64,000 bases of DNA from Cricetomys ansorgei (GCA_026225945.1 JAMJFZ010001137.1:434001-498000); one strand, 5' to 3'. Counted from the stretch's first letter, positions 19,934 to 35,400 are shown. Notes: a model not told the origin generated them from the letters alone. Numbers and translations: made by a program.

Positions 19934-22900
19934 AGAACAGGGACCCAGTGGCTCAGCAGAAGGATCAGGAGTCACGGGTGGGAGTGCAAATGAGCAGGGT
20001 CTGAAGAAGGGAGGTTTTCAGGGCAGCGAGAAGAGGCTATCCATGTGTCCCGAAGGGTCCCTGAATGGATTCTCTGAACCCTTCTGCCCCAGCAATGAGC
20101 TTGTTTGCTCATTGCTGGGGCAGAAGGGTTCAGAGTCCAGGCGTGAAGGAGCCTCCGTGGAAGTTGCCTGCCTCCGCAGAGTTAGCCAGGAGCCAAATGT
20201 TGGCACTTGAGCCCCAGTTGAAAGTTACTGCCTTGGTCTCAAGCCGGTCTGGAAGCTTAACCCTCGCGTCACAGGGGACTGGAGATGTTTTGGAAGGCAT
20301 TTGCATGCCTGTGTCTCAGGGAAACACGGTCGGTTTGCCCGAAATAGTGGATTCCGTGATTGGAACAGTGCATGGCGTTTCTCGATTTACAGGACAAAGT
20401 CAGAAATGAACACCACATCCTGAGGGGATCGTCGTGGGCTTGGAAAGATCATTGACATCTGTTCTTGGCAAAAGGGGTCATAAAATAAAATGGCCAAAGC
20501 GGCTGTTTACAAGTCCGAAGTGACCCTACAATATTTGATTCAGGACCCACAAAATACCGACTCTCCACAATCACTACGGTCTGATCACGATCTGCTGTCG
20601 AGCATGATTCAGTCAGCTGTGACTTGTTTCTACACAGTGGTTGTCAAACTTCCTGCGACTGCCACACTTGAAGACAATTCCTCGTGTTGTGAGAACCCCA
20701 ACAATGAAATTATTCTGTTGCTAACTTGTAAGTGTTGTTTTGCAAAGCTACTTCTATCAAACGTATTGCAAATGTCTGACATGCAGCAGTTCTTAATCGA
20801 AACCTGGGACACAGTCGCTCAAGCCCCAACTGGCTTGAGCCCCTCAGCATGAGAATTGCTGGCCTATATGCACAGGCCCTTTTATAACCTTTGGTTTCCT
20901 TTAAGTGGTTGAGTGTTCAGAATCAAACCCAGGACTTTGTGAATACTTGAGAGGTACGACCCGAACCTTTTCTTCCTTTTTTCCTTTTCATTTCTTTTCC
21001 TTCTTTCTTTTCTATTGTTTCGTTTCTAAATTTCCGAGTCAGGATCGTTCCTGGTTCTCTGCTCATACATTCCATCCTTCCGACTCAGTCACCCTTGTGT
21101 TTCGGTACAGGCTGTGTCCCCAAGCATTGCAGACCTTCTTCCAAACAATGATGGGATCAGAAGGTGGAGATGTGCAGGCATCATATATGAGAATTTTTTT
21201 CTCCAAGAAAACCTGCAAGCGTTTATGATGTCTGAGTGACCTCGCAGGGGCCTGGATTCAGTCCTCAGCATCTAGATGGTAGCCGCTCTATGTGGCTACC
21301 TTTGCAGAAGTTCCAACATCCACATTGGTGACCCCTGCAGAGACCAGCTCCTGTAAGTTAAAAAGCTGACATTGACCCGTAATGGTGGAGGGCTCCTTGA
21401 TCTTGCCCCGGGGAAAAAAGCAAAGAGTAGAGTCAGCCACAAGATCTTGTAAGCAGAAAGAACCAGGGAAAGGACCGGAAGGGGTTCCTGGAATTTTAGA
21501 GAGAGGACCCTGGGGCTCAGCAGGAGGATCAGGACGCACGGGTGAGGGTGCGCCTGAGCATAGTCAGAAGAAGGGAGGTTCTCATGGCGGCGAGAAGAGG
21601 CTCACCACGTGTCCAGAAGGGTCCTTGAATGAATTCTCTGAACCCTTCTGCCCCAGCCATGAGCAGTTACTGCTCATGGCTGGGGCAGAAGGGTTCAGAG
21701 GGCAACCATGAAGGCAACTCCCTGGAAGCTGCCTGCCTCCGCAGTGGCAGTCTGCTGCCACACGGTGGCGCACGTGTCCCACTTGATAGTAACTGCATCT
21801 GTCTCAAGCTGGTCTGGAGGCTGAACCCTAGCTTCACAGGGGACTGGAGATGTTTTTGAAGCCATTCACATGATTGTGTCTCATGGACACACAGTCGGTT
21901 TGCCCGAAATAGTGTATTCCATGGTGGGAACAACGCATGGCGCTTCTCGAGTTACAGGACAAAGTTCAGAAATGAACACCACATCCTGAGGGGATCAGCG
22001 TTGGGTTCGAAAGAACATTGACACCTGTTCATGGCAAAAGGGGTCATAAAGAGAAATGACCAAAGTGGCTGTTTACATGTCCGAAATGCCCCTACAATAT
22101 TTGATTCAGGACCCCCAGTATAGCAAGTCTCCACAATCACTAAGGGCTGATCATGATCTGCTATGGAGCATGATTCACTCAGGTGTGACTTATTTCTACA
22201 CAGTGGTTCTCAACCTTCCTAAGACCGCCACACTTGAATACACTTTCTCGTGTTGTGGGGACCCCGATAATGAAGTTCTTCTGTTGCTAATTAGCAACTT
22301 TTGTTTTGCGAAGCAACTTGTATGAATCTTAATGCAAATGTCTGACACGCAGCAGTTCTTAATCGAATCCTGGGACAATGTTCTTCACGCTCCACATTGG
22401 TTGTGCCCGCTGCATGAGAATTGCTGCCTCATATGCACAGGCCCTGTTAGAACCTTCTGTTTCTCTTAAGTGTTTGGGTGCTCAGGATCAAACCCAGGAC
22501 TTTGTGAATCCTGGAGAGGTACGATCCAAACATTTCCTTTGCTTTCCTTTCGTTTCCTTTCCTTGTCTTTTCTATTCATTCCCTTTCAGTTTTTTGAGAT
22601 AGGATCTATCTGAGCTCCCCTCACAGACAACCCATGCTTCTGCTTCAAGCACTGTTGCAGCTCGGTGACAGGCCCATGTCCACAAGCGTGGCAGAACGTT
22701 TCTACCAGCAATGAAGAAATCAGATGATGGAGATGTGCTGGCATCCAAAGGGAGAGTTGTTTTCTACAAAATCACCTCCAGAGCATTTATGATGCCTGCT
22801 TGCCCTAGCAGGGGCCTGGATTCAGTACTCAGTGTCTACATGCTAGCTCCTACATGTGGCTACCGTTCCAGTGGTTCGAACATCCAGTCTGCTGACCCTT

Positions 22901-23061
22901 GAAAGAAGCAGCTGGTGTAAGTGAAAAAGCTGACATTGACCCATAATGGAGGAGGGCTCCTTGATCTTGCCTACTGCAAAGATGCAAAGGGGAGCATCAG
23001 CCACAAGTTCCTGTGAGCAGAAAGAACCCGGGACAAAACAGGAAGGGGTTCGTGGAATTTA
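19934..23061 (+). repeat. HOR copy 6
   Basis: Subunit A 19934-21497, B 21498-23061. Hairpins at 20072-20135 and 21636-21700. It reverts to the left-side cagaagg state (near 21614) between two copies with cggaagg. Confidence 0.95.
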
Positions 23062-26000
23062 AGAACAGGGACCCAGTGGCTCAGCAGAAGGATCAGGAGT
23101 CACGGGTGGGAGTGCAAATGAGCAGGGTCTGAAGAAGGGAGGTTTTCAGGGCAGCGAGAAGAGGCTATCCATGTGTCCCGAAGGGTCCCTGAATGGATTC
23201 TCTGAACCCTTCTGCCCCAGCAATGAGCTTGTTTGCTCATTGCTGGGGCAGAAGGGTTCAGAGTCCAGGCGTGAAGGAGCCTCCGTGGAAGTTGCCTGCC
23301 TCCGCAGAGTTAGCCAGGAGCCAAATGTTGGCACTTGAGCCCCAGTTGAAAGTTACTGCCTTGGTCTCAAGCCGGTCTGGAAGCTTAACCCTCGCGTCAC
23401 AGGGGACTGGAGATGTTTTGGAAGGCATTTGCATGCCTGTGTCTCAGGGAAACACGGTCGGTTTGCCCGAAATAGTGGATTCCGTGATTGGAACAGTGCA
23501 TGGCGTTTCTCGATTTACAGGACAAAGTCAGAAATGAACACCACATCCTGAGGGGATCGTCGTGGGCTTGGAAAGATCATTGACATCTGTTCTTGGCAAA
23601 AGGGGTCATAAAATAAAATGGCCAAAGCGGCTGTTTACAAGTCCGAAGTGACCCTACAATATTTGATTCAGGACCCACAAAATACCGACTCTCCACAATC
23701 ACTACGGTCTGATCACGATCTGCTGTCGAGCATGATTCAGTCAGCTGTGACTTGTTTCTACACAGTGGTTGTCAAACTTCCTGCGACTGCCACACTTGAA
23801 GACAATTCCTCGTGTTGTGAGAACCCCAACAATGAAATTATTCTGTTGCTAACTTGTAAGTGTTGTTTTGCAAAGCTACTTCTATCAAACGTATTGCAAA
23901 TGTCTGACATGCAGCAGTTCTTAATCGAAACCTGGGACACAGTCGCTCAAGCCCCAACTGGCTTGAGCCCCTCAGCATGAGAATTGCTGGCCTATATGCA
24001 CAGGCCCTTTTATAACCTTTGGTTTCCTTTAAGTGGTTGAGTGTTCAGAATCAAACCCAGGACTTTGTGAATACTTGAGAGGTACGACCCGAACCTTTTC
24101 TTCCTTTTTTCCTTTTCATTTCTTTTCCTTCTTTCTTTTCTATTGTTTCGTTTCTAAATTTCCGAGTCAGGATCGTTCCTGGTTCTCTGCTCATACATTC
24201 CATCCTTCCGACTCAGTCACCCTTGTGTTTCGGTACAGGCTGTGTCCCCAAGCATTGCAGACCTTCTTCCAAACAATGATGGGATCAGAAGGTGGAGATG
24301 TGCAGGCATCATATATGAGAATTTTTTTCTCCAAGAAAACCTGCAAGCGTTTATGATGTCTGAGTGACCTCGCAGGGGCCTGGATTCAGTCCTCAGCATC
24401 TAGATGGTAGCCGCTCTATGTGGCTACCTTTGCAGAAGTTCCAACATCCACATTGGTGACCCCTGCAGAGACCAGCTCCTGTAAGTTAAAAAGCTGACAT
24501 TGACCCGTAATGGTGGAGGGCTCCTTGATCTTGCCCCGGGGAAAAAAGCAAAGAGTAGAGTCAGCCACAAGATCTTGTAAGCAGAAAGAACCAGGGAAAG
24601 GACCGGAAGGGGTTCCTGGAATTTTAGAGAGAGGACCCTGGGGCTCAGCAGGAGGATCAGGACGCACGGGTGAGGGTGCGCCTGAGCATAGTCAGAAGAA
24701 GGGAGGTTCTCATGGCGGCGAGAAGAGGCTCACCACGTGTCCGGAAGGGTCCTTGAATGAATTCTCTGAACCCTTCTGCCCCAGCCATGAGCAGTTACTG
24801 CTCATGGCTGGGGCAGAAGGGTTCAGAGGGCAACCATGAAGGCAACTCCCTGGAAGCTGCCTGCCTCCGCAGTGGCAGTCTGCTGCCACACGGTGGCGCA
24901 CGTGTCCCACTTGATAGTAACTGCATCTGTCTCAAGCTGGTCTGGAGGCTGAACCCTAGCTTCACAGGGGACTGGAGATGTTTTTGAAGCCATTCACATG
25001 ATTGTGTCTCATGGACACACAGTCGGTTTGCCCGAAATAGTGTATTCCATGGTGGGAACAACGCATGGCGCTTCTCGAGTTACAGGACAAAGTTCAGAAA
25101 TGAACACCACATCCTGAGGGGATCAGCGTTGGGTTCGAAAGAACATTGACACCTGTTCATGGCAAAAGGGGTCATAAAGAGAAATGACCAAAGTGGCTGT
25201 TTACATGTCCGAAATGCCCCTACAATATTTGATTCAGGACCCCCAGTATAGCAAGTCTCCACAATCACTAAGGGCTGATCATGATCTGCTATGGAGCATG
25301 ATTCACTCAGGTGTGACTTATTTCTACACAGTGGTTCTCAACCTTCCTAAGACCGCCACACTTGAATACACTTTCTCGTGTTGTGGGGACCCCGATAATG
25401 AAGTTCTTCTGTTGCTAATTAGCAACTTTTGTTTTGCGAAGCAACTTGTATGAATCTTAATGCAAATGTCTGACACGCAGCAGTTCTTAATCGAATCCTG
25501 GGACAATGTTCTTCACGCTCCACATTGGTTGTGCCCGCTGCATGAGAATTGCTGCCTCATATGCACAGGCCCTGTTAGAACCTTCTGTTTCTCTTAAGTG
25601 TTTGGGTGCTCAGGATCAAACCCAGGACTTTGTGAATCCTGGAGAGGTACGATCCAAACATTTCCTTTGCTTTCCTTTCGTTTCCTTTCCTTGTCTTTTC
25701 TATTCATTCCCTTTCAGTTTTTTGAGATAGGATCTATCTGAGCTCCCCTCACAGACAACCCATGCTTCTGCTTCAAGCACTGTTGCAGCTCGGTGACAGG
25801 CCCATGTCCACAAGCGTGGCAGAACGTTTCTACCAGCAATGAAGAAATCAGATGATGGAGATGTGCTGGCATCCAAAGGGAGAGTTGTTTTCTACAAAAT
25901 CACCTCCAGAGCATTTATGATGCCTGCTTGCCCTAGCAGGGGCCTGGATTCAGTACTCAGTGTCTACATGCTAGCTCCTACATGTGGCTACCGTTCCAGT

Positions 26001-26189
26001 GGTTCGAACATCCAGTCTGCTGACCCTTGAAAGAAGCAGCTGGTGTAAGTGAAAAAGCTGACATTGACCCATAATGGAGGAGGGCTCCTTGATCTTGCCT
26101 ACTGCAAAGATGCAAAGGGGAGCATCAGCCACAAGTTCCTGTGAGCAGAAAGAACCCGGGACAAAACAGGAAGGGGTTCGTGGAATTTA
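23062..26189 (+). repeat. HOR copy 7
   Basis: Subunit A 23062-24625, B 24626-26189. Hairpins at 23200-23263 and 24764-24828. Standard type with cggaagg; no private change noticed. Confidence 0.95.
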
Positions 26190-29100
26190 AGAACAGGGAC
26201 CCAGTGGCTCAGCAGAAGGATCAGGAGTCACGGGTGGGAGTGCAAATGAGCAGGGTCTGAAGAAGGGAGGTTTTCAGGGCAGCGAGAAGAGGCTATCCAT
26301 GTGTCCCGAAGGGTCCCTGAATGGATTCTCTGAACCCTTCTGCCCCAGCAATGAGCTTGTTTGCTCATTGCTGGGGCAGAAGGGTTCAGAGTCCAGGCGT
26401 GAAGGAGCCTCCGTGGAAGTTGCCTGCCTCCGCAGAGTTAGCCAGGAGCCAAATGTTGGCACTTGAGCCCCAGTTGAAAGTTACTGCCTTGGTCTCAAGC
26501 CGGTCTGGAAGCTTAACCCTCGCGTCACAGGGGACTGGAGATGTTTTGGAAGGCATTTGCATGCCTGTGTCTCAGGGAAACACGGTCGGTTTGCCCGAAA
26601 TAGTGGATTCCGTGATTGGAACAGTGCATGGCGTTTCTCGATTTACAGGACAAAGTCAGAAATGAACACCACATCCTGAGGGGATCGTCGTGGGCTTGGA
26701 AAGATCATTGACATCTGTTCTTGGCAAAAGGGGTCATAAAATAAAATGGCCAAAGCGGCTGTTTACAAGTCCGAAGTGACCCTACAATATTTGATTCAGG
26801 ACCCACAAAATACCGACTCTCCACAATCACTACGGTCTGATCACGATCTGCTGTCGAGCATGATTCAGTCAGCTGTGACTTGTTTCTACACAGTGGTTGT
26901 CAAACTTCCTGCGACTGCCACACTTGAAGACAATTCCTCGTGTTGTGAGAACCCCAACAATGAAATTATTCTGTTGCTAACTTGTAAGTGTTGTTTTGCA
27001 AAGCTACTTCTATCAAACGTATTGCAAATGTCTGACATGCAGCAGTTCTTAATCGAAACCTGGGACACAGTCGCTCAAGCCCCAACTGGCTTGAGCCCCT
27101 CAGCATGAGAATTGCTGGCCTATATGCACAGGCCCTTTTATAACCTTTGGTTTCCTTTAAGTGGTTGAGTGTTCAGAATCAAACCCAGGACTTTGTGAAT
27201 ACTTGAGAGGTACGACCCGAACCTTTTCTTCCTTTTTTCCTTTTCATTTCTTTTCCTTCTTTCTTTTCTATTGTTTCGTTTCTAAATTTCCGAGTCAGGA
27301 TCGTTCCTGGTTCTCTGCTCATACATTCCATCCTTCCGACTCAGTCACCCTTGTGTTTCGGTACAGGCTGTGTCCCCAAGCATTGCAGACCTTCTTCCAA
27401 ACAATGATGGGATCAGAAGGTGGAGATGTGCAGGCATCATATATGAGAATTTTTTTCTCCAAGAAAACCTGCAAGCGTTTATGATGTCTGAGTGACCTCG
27501 CAGGGGCCTGGATTCAGTCCTCAGCATCTAGATGGTAGCCGCTCTATGTGGCTACCTTTGCAGAAGTTCCAACATCCACATTGGTGACCCCTGCAGAGAC
27601 CAGCTCCTGTAAGTTAAAAAGCTGACATTGACCCGTAATGGTGGAGGGCTCCTTGATCTTGCCCCGGGGAAAAAAGCAAAGAGTAGAGTCAGCCACAAGA
27701 TCTTGTAAGCAGAAAGAACCAGGGAAAGGACCGGAAGGGGTTCCTGGAATTTTAGAGAGAGGACCCTGGGGCTCAGCAGGAGGATCAGGACGCACGGGTG
27801 AGGGTGCGCCTGAGCATAGTCAGAAGAAGGGAGGTTCTCATGGCGGCGAGAAGAGGCTCACCACGTGTCCGGAAGGGTCCTTGAATGAATTCTCTGAACC
27901 CTTCTGCCCCAGCCATGAGCAGTTACTGCTCATGGCTGGGGCAGAAGGGTTCAGAGGGCAACCATGAAGGCAACTCCCTGGAAGCTGCCTGCCTCCGCAG
28001 TGGCAGTCTGCTGCCACACGGTGGCGCACGTGTCCCACTTGATAGTAACTGCATCTGTCTCAAGCTGGTCTGGAGGCTGAACCCTAGCTTCACAGGGGAC
28101 TGGAGATGTTTTTGAAGCCATTCACATGATTGTGTCTCATGGACACACAGTCGGTTTGCCCGAAATAGTGTATTCCATGGTGGGAACAACGCATGGCGCT
28201 TCTCGAGTTACAGGACAAAGTTCAGAAATGAACACCACATCCTGAGGGGATCAGCGTTGGGTTCGAAAGAACATTGACACCTGTTCATGGCAAAAGGGGT
28301 CATAAAGAGAAATGACCAAAGTGGCTGTTTACATGTCCGAAATGCCCCTACAATATTTGATTCAGGACCCCCAGTATAGCAAGTCTCCACAATCACTAAG
28401 GGCTGATCATGATCTGCTATGGAGCATGATTCACTCAGGTGTGACTTATTTCTACACAGTGGTTCTCAACCTTCCTAAGACCGCCACACTTGAATACACT
28501 TTCTCGTGTTGTGGGGACCCCGATAATGAAGTTCTTCTGTTGCTAATTAGCAACTTTTGTTTTGCGAAGCAACTTGTATGAATCTTAATGCAAATGTCTG
28601 ACACGCAGCAGTTCTTAATCGAATCCTGGGACAATGTTCTTCACGCTCCACATTGGTTGTGCCCGCTGCATGAGAATTGCTGCCTCATATGCACAGGCCC
28701 TGTTAGAACCTTCTGTTTCTCTTAAGTGTTTGGGTGCTCAGGATCAAACCCAGGACTTTGTGAATCCTGGAGAGGTACGATCCAAACATTTCCTTTGCTT
28801 TCCTTTCGTTTCCTTTCCTTGTCTTTTCTATTCATTCCCTTTCAGTTTTTTGAGATAGGATCTATCTGAGCTCCCCTCACAGACAACCCATGCTTCTGCT
28901 TCAAGCACTGTTGCAGCTCGGTGACAGGCCCATGTCCACAAGCGTGGCAGAACGTTTCTACCAGCAATGAAGAAATCAGATGATGGAGATGTGCTGGCAT
29001 CCAAAGGGAGAGTTGTTTTCTACAAAATCACCTCCAGAGCATTTATGATGCCTGCTTGCCCTAGCAGGGGCCTGGATTCAGTACTCAGTGTCTACATGCT

Positions 29101-29317
29101 AGCTCCTACATGTGGCTACCGTTCCAGTGGTTCGAACATCCAGTCTGCTGACCCTTGAAAGAAGCAGCTGGTGTAAGTGAAAAAGCTGACATTGACCCAT
29201 AATGGAGGAGGGCTCCTTGATCTTGCCTACTGCAAAGATGCAAAGGGGAGCATCAGCCACAAGTTCCTGTGAGCAGAAAGAACCCGGGACAAAACAGGAA
29301 GGGGTTCGTGGAATTTA
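26190..29317 (+). repeat. HOR copy 8
   Basis: Subunit A 26190-27753, B 27754-29317. Hairpins at 26328-26391 and 27892-27956. Standard type; no private change noticed. Confidence 0.95.
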
Positions 29318-32300
29318 AGAACAGGGACCCAGTGGCTCAGCAGAAGGATCAGGAGTCACGGGTGGGAGTGCAAATGAGCAGGGTCTGAAGAAGGGAGGTT
29401 TTCAGGGCAGCGAGAAGAGGCTATCCATGTGTCCCGAAGGGTCCCTGAATGGATTCTCTGAACCCTTCTGCCCCAGCAATGAGCTTGTTTGCTCATTGCT
29501 GGGGCAGAAGGGTTCAGAGTCCAGGCGTGAAGGAGCCTCCGTGGAAGTTGCCTGCCTCCGCAGAGTTAGCCAGGAGCCAAATGTTGGCACTTGAGCCCCA
29601 GTTGAAAGTTACTGCCTTGGTCTCAAGCCGGTCTGGAAGCTTAACCCTCGCGTCACAGGGGACTGGAGATGTTTTGGAAGGCATTTGCATGCCTGTGTCT
29701 CAGGGAAACACGGTCGGTTTGCCCGAAATAGTGGATTCCGTGATTGGAACAGTGCATGGCGTTTCTCGATTTACAGGACAAAGTCAGAAATGAACACCAC
29801 ATCCTGAGGGGATCGTCGTGGGCTTGGAAAGATCATTGACATCTGTTCTTGGCAAAAGGGGTCATAAAATAAAATGGCCAAAGCGGCTGTTTACAAGTCC
29901 GAAGTGACCCTACAATATTTGATTCAGGACCCACAAAATACCGACTCTCCACAATCACTACGGTCTGATCACGATCTGCTGTCGAGCATGATTCAGTCAG
30001 CTGTGACTTGTTTCTACACAGTGGTTGTCAAACTTCCTGCGACTGCCACACTTGAAGACAATTCCTCGTGTTGTGAGAACCCCAACAATGAAATTATTCT
30101 GTTGCTAACTTGTAAGTGTTGTTTTGCAAAGCTACTTCTATCAAACGTATTGCAAATGTCTGACATGCAGCAGTTCTTAATCGAAACCTGGGACACAGTC
30201 GCTCAAGCCCCAACTGGCTTGAGCCCCTCAGCATGAGAATTGCTGGCCTATATGCACAGGCCCTTTTATAACCTTTGGTTTCCTTTAAGTGGTTGAGTGT
30301 TCAGAATCAAACCCAGGACTTTGTGAATACTTGAGAGGTACGACCCGAACCTTTTCTTCCTTTTTTCCTTTTCATTTCTTTTCCTTCTTTCTTTTCTATT
30401 GTTTCGTTTCTAAATTTCCGAGTCAGGATCGTTCCTGGTTCTCTGCTCATACATTCCATCCTTCCGACTCAGTCACCCTTGTGTTTCGGTACAGGCTGTG
30501 TCCCCAAGCATTGCAGACCTTCTTCCAAACAATGATGGGATCAGAAGGTGGAGATGTGCAGGCATCATATATGAGAATTTTTTTCTCCAAGAAAACCTGC
30601 AAGCGTTTATGATGTCTGAGTGACCTCGCAGGGGCCTGGATTCAGTCCTCAGCATCTAGATGGTAGCCGCTCTATGTGGCTACCTTTGCAGAAGTTCCAA
30701 CATCCACATTGGTGACCCCTGCAGAGACCAGCTCCTGTAAGTTAAAAAGCTGACATTGACCCGTAATGGTGGAGGGCTCCTTGATCTTGCCCCGGGGAAA
30801 AAAGCAAAGAGTAGAGTCAGCCACAAGATCTTGTAAGCAGAAAGAACCAGGGAAAGGACCGGAAGGGGTTCCTGGAATTTTAGAGAGAGGACCCTGGGGC
30901 TCAGCAGGAGGATCAGGACGCACGGGTGAGGGTGCGCCTGAGCATAGTCAGAAGAAGGGAGGTTCTCATGGCGGCGAGAAGAGGCTCACCACGTGTCCGG
31001 AAGGGTCCTTGAATGAATTCTCTGAACCCTTCTGCCCCAGCCATGAGCAGTTACTGCTCATGGCTGGGGCAGAAGGGTTCAGAGGGCAACCATGAAGGCA
31101 ACTCCCTGGAAGCTGCCTGCCTCCGCAGTGGCAGTCTGCTGCCACACGGTGGCGCACGTGTCCCACTTGATAGTAACTGCATCTGTCTCAAGCTGGTCTG
31201 GAGGCTGAACCCTAGCTTCACAGGGGACTGGAGATGTTTTTGAAGCCATTCACATGATTGTGTCTCATGGACACACAGTCGGTTTGCCCGAAATAGTGTA
31301 TTCCATGGTGGGAACAACGCATGGCGCTTCTCGAGTTACAGGACAAAGTTCAGAAATGAACACCACATCCTGAGGGGATCAGCGTTGGGTTCGAAAGAAC
31401 ATTGACACCTGTTCATGGCAAAAGGGGTCATAAAGAGAAATGACCAAAGTGGCTGTTTACATGTCCGAAATGCCCCTACAATATTTGATTCAGGACCCCC
31501 AGTATAGCAAGTCTCCACAATCACTAAGGGCTGATCATGATCTGCTATGGAGCATGATTCACTCAGGTGTGACTTATTTCTACACAGTGGTTCTCAACCT
31601 TCCTAAGACCGCCACACTTGAATACACTTTCTCGTGTTGTGGGGACCCCGATAATGAAGTTCTTCTGTTGCTAATTAGCAACTTTTGTTTTGCGAAGCAA
31701 CTTGTATGAATCTTAATGCAAATGTCTGACACGCAGCAGTTCTTAATCGAATCCTGGGACAATGTTCTTCACGCTCCACATTGGTTGTGCCCGCTGCATG
31801 AGAATTGCTGCCTCATATGCACAGGCCCTGTTAGAACCTTCTGTTTCTCTTAAGTGTTTGGGTGCTCAGGATCAAACCCAGGACTTTGTGAATCCTGGAG
31901 AGGTACGATCCAAACATTTCCTTTGCTTTCCTTTCGTTTCCTTTCCTTGTCTTTTCTATTCATTCCCTTTCAGTTTTTTGAGATAGGATCTATCTGAGCT
32001 CCCCTCACAGACAACCCATGCTTCTGCTTCAAGCACTGTTGCAGCTCGGTGACAGGCCCATGTCCACAAGCGTGGCAGAACGTTTCTACCAGCAATGAAG
32101 AAATCAGATGATGGAGATGTGCTGGCATCCAAAGGGAGAGTTGTTTTCTACAAAATCACCTCCAGAGCATTTATGATGCCTGCTTGCCCTAGCAGGGGCC
32201 TGGATTCAGTACTCAGTGTCTACATGCTAGCTCCTACATGTGGCTACCGTTCCAGTGGTTCGAACATCCAGTCTGCTGACCCTTGAAAGAAGCAGCTGGT

Positions 32301-32445
32301 GTAAGTGAAAAAGCTGACATTGACCCATAATGGAGGAGGGCTCCTTGATCTTGCCTACTGCAAAGATGCAAAGGGGAGCATCAGCCACAAGTTCCTGTGA
32401 GCAGAAAGAACCCGGGACAAAACAGGAAGGGGTTCGTGGAATTTA
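29318..32445 (+). repeat. HOR copy 9
   Basis: Subunit A 29318-30881, B 30882-32445. Hairpins at 29456-29519 and 31020-31084. Last copy of the left block with caggacccc in subunit B (near 31492). Confidence 0.95.
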
Positions 32446-35400
32446 AGAACAGGGACCCAGTGGCTCAGCAGAAGGATCAGGAGTCACGGGTGGGAGTGCA
32501 AATGAGCAGGGTCTGAAGAAGGGAGGTTTTCAGGGCAGCGAGAAGAGGCTATCCATGTGTCCCGAAGGGTCCCTGAATGGATTCTCTGAACCCTTCTGCC
32601 CCAGCAATGAGCTTGTTTGCTCATTGCTGGGGCAGAAGGGTTCAGAGTCCAGGCGTGAAGGAGCCTCCGTGGAAGTTGCCTGCCTCCGCAGAGTTAGCCA
32701 GGAGCCAAATGTTGGCACTTGAGCCCCAGTTGAAAGTTACTGCCTTGGTCTCAAGCCGGTCTGGAAGCTTAACCCTCGCGTCACAGGGGACTGGAGATGT
32801 TTTGGAAGGCATTTGCATGCCTGTGTCTCAGGGAAACACGGTCGGTTTGCCCGAAATAGTGGATTCCGTGATTGGAACAGTGCATGGCGTTTCTCGATTT
32901 ACAGGACAAAGTCAGAAATGAACACCACATCCTGAGGGGATCGTCGTGGGCTTGGAAAGATCATTGACATCTGTTCTTGGCAAAAGGGGTCATAAAATAA
33001 AATGGCCAAAGCGGCTGTTTACAAGTCCGAAGTGACCCTACAATATTTGATTCAGGACCCACAAAATACCGACTCTCCACAATCACTACGGTCTGATCAC
33101 GATCTGCTGTCGAGCATGATTCAGTCAGCTGTGACTTGTTTCTACACAGTGGTTGTCAAACTTCCTGCGACTGCCACACTTGAAGACAATTCCTCGTGTT
33201 GTGAGAACCCCAACAATGAAATTATTCTGTTGCTAACTTGTAAGTGTTGTTTTGCAAAGCTACTTCTATCAAACGTATTGCAAATGTCTGACATGCAGCA
33301 GTTCTTAATCGAAACCTGGGACACAGTCGCTCAAGCCCCAACTGGCTTGAGCCCCTCAGCATGAGAATTGCTGGCCTATATGCACAGGCCCTTTTATAAC
33401 CTTTGGTTTCCTTTAAGTGGTTGAGTGTTCAGAATCAAACCCAGGACTTTGTGAATACTTGAGAGGTACGACCCGAACCTTTTCTTCCTTTTTTCCTTTT
33501 CATTTCTTTTCCTTCTTTCTTTTCTATTGTTTCGTTTCTAAATTTCCGAGTCAGGATCGTTCCTGGTTCTCTGCTCATACATTCCATCCTTCCGACTCAG
33601 TCACCCTTGTGTTTCGGTACAGGCTGTGTCCCCAAGCATTGCAGACCTTCTTCCAAACAATGATGGGATCAGAAGGTGGAGATGTGCAGGCATCATATAT
33701 GAGAATTTTTTTCTCCAAGAAAACCTGCAAGCGTTTATGATGTCTGAGTGACCTCGCAGGGGCCTGGATTCAGTCCTCAGCATCTAGATGGTAGCCGCTC
33801 TATGTGGCTACCTTTGCAGAAGTTCCAACATCCACATTGGTGACCCCTGCAGAGACCAGCTCCTGTAAGTTAAAAAGCTGACATTGACCCGTAATGGTGG
33901 AGGGCTCCTTGATCTTGCCCCGGGGAAAAAAGCAAAGAGTAGAGTCAGCCACAAGATCTTGTAAGCAGAAAGAACCAGGGAAAGGACCGGAAGGGGTTCC
34001 TGGAATTTTAGAGAGAGGACCCTGGGGCTCAGCAGGAGGATCAGGACGCACGGGTGAGGGTGCGCCTGAGCATAGTCAGAAGAAGGGAGGTTCTCATGGC
34101 GGCGAGAAGAGGCTCACCACGTGTCCGGAAGGGTCCTTGAATGAATTCTCTGAACCCTTCTGCCCCAGCCATGAGCAGTTACTGCTCATGGCTGGGGCAG
34201 AAGGGTTCAGAGGGCAACCATGAAGGCAACTCCCTGGAAGCTGCCTGCCTCCGCAGTGGCAGTCTGCTGCCACACGGTGGCGCACGTGTCCCACTTGATA
34301 GTAACTGCATCTGTCTCAAGCTGGTCTGGAGGCTGAACCCTAGCTTCACAGGGGACTGGAGATGTTTTTGAAGCCATTCACATGATTGTGTCTCATGGAC
34401 ACACAGTCGGTTTGCCCGAAATAGTGTATTCCATGGTGGGAACAACGCATGGCGCTTCTCGAGTTACAGGACAAAGTTCAGAAATGAACACCACATCCTG
34501 AGGGGATCAGCGTTGGGTTCGAAAGAACATTGACACCTGTTCATGGCAAAAGGGGTCATAAAGAGAAATGACCAAAGTGGCTGTTTACATGTCCGAAATG
34601 CCCCTACAATATTTGATTCAGCACCCCCAGTATAGCAAGTCTCCACAATCACTAAGGGCTGATCATGATCTGCTATGGAGCATGATTCACTCAGGTGTGA
34701 CTTATTTCTACACAGTGGTTCTCAACCTTCCTAAGACCGCCACACTTGAATACACTTTCTCGTGTTGTGGGGACCCCGATAATGAAGTTCTTCTGTTGCT
34801 AATTAGCAACTTTTGTTTTGCGAAGCAACTTGTATGAATCTTAATGCAAATGTCTGACACGCAGCAGTTCTTAATCGAATCCTGGGACAATGTTCTTCAC
34901 GCTCCACATTGGTTGTGCCCGCTGCATGAGAATTGCTGCCTCATATGCACAGGCCCTGTTAGAACCTTCTGTTTCTCTTAAGTGTTTGGGTGCTCAGGAT
35001 CAAACCCAGGACTTTGTGAATCCTGGAGAGGTACGATCCAAACATTTCCTTTGCTTTCCTTTCGTTTCCTTTCCTTGTCTTTTCTATTCATTCCCTTTCA
35101 GTTTTTTGAGATAGGATCTATCTGAGCTCCCCTCACAGACAACCCATGCTTCTGCTTCAAGCACTGTTGCAGCTCGGTGACAGGCCCATGTCCACAAGCG
35201 TGGCAGAACGTTTCTACCAGCAATGAAGAAATCAGATGATGGAGATGTGCTGGCATCCAAAGGGAGAGTTGTTTTCTACAAAATCACCTCCAGAGCATTT
35301 ATGATGCCTGCTTGCCCTAGCAGGGGCCTGGATTCAGTACTCAGTGTCTACATGCTAGCTCCTACATGTGGCTACCGTTCCAGTGGTTCGAACATCCAGT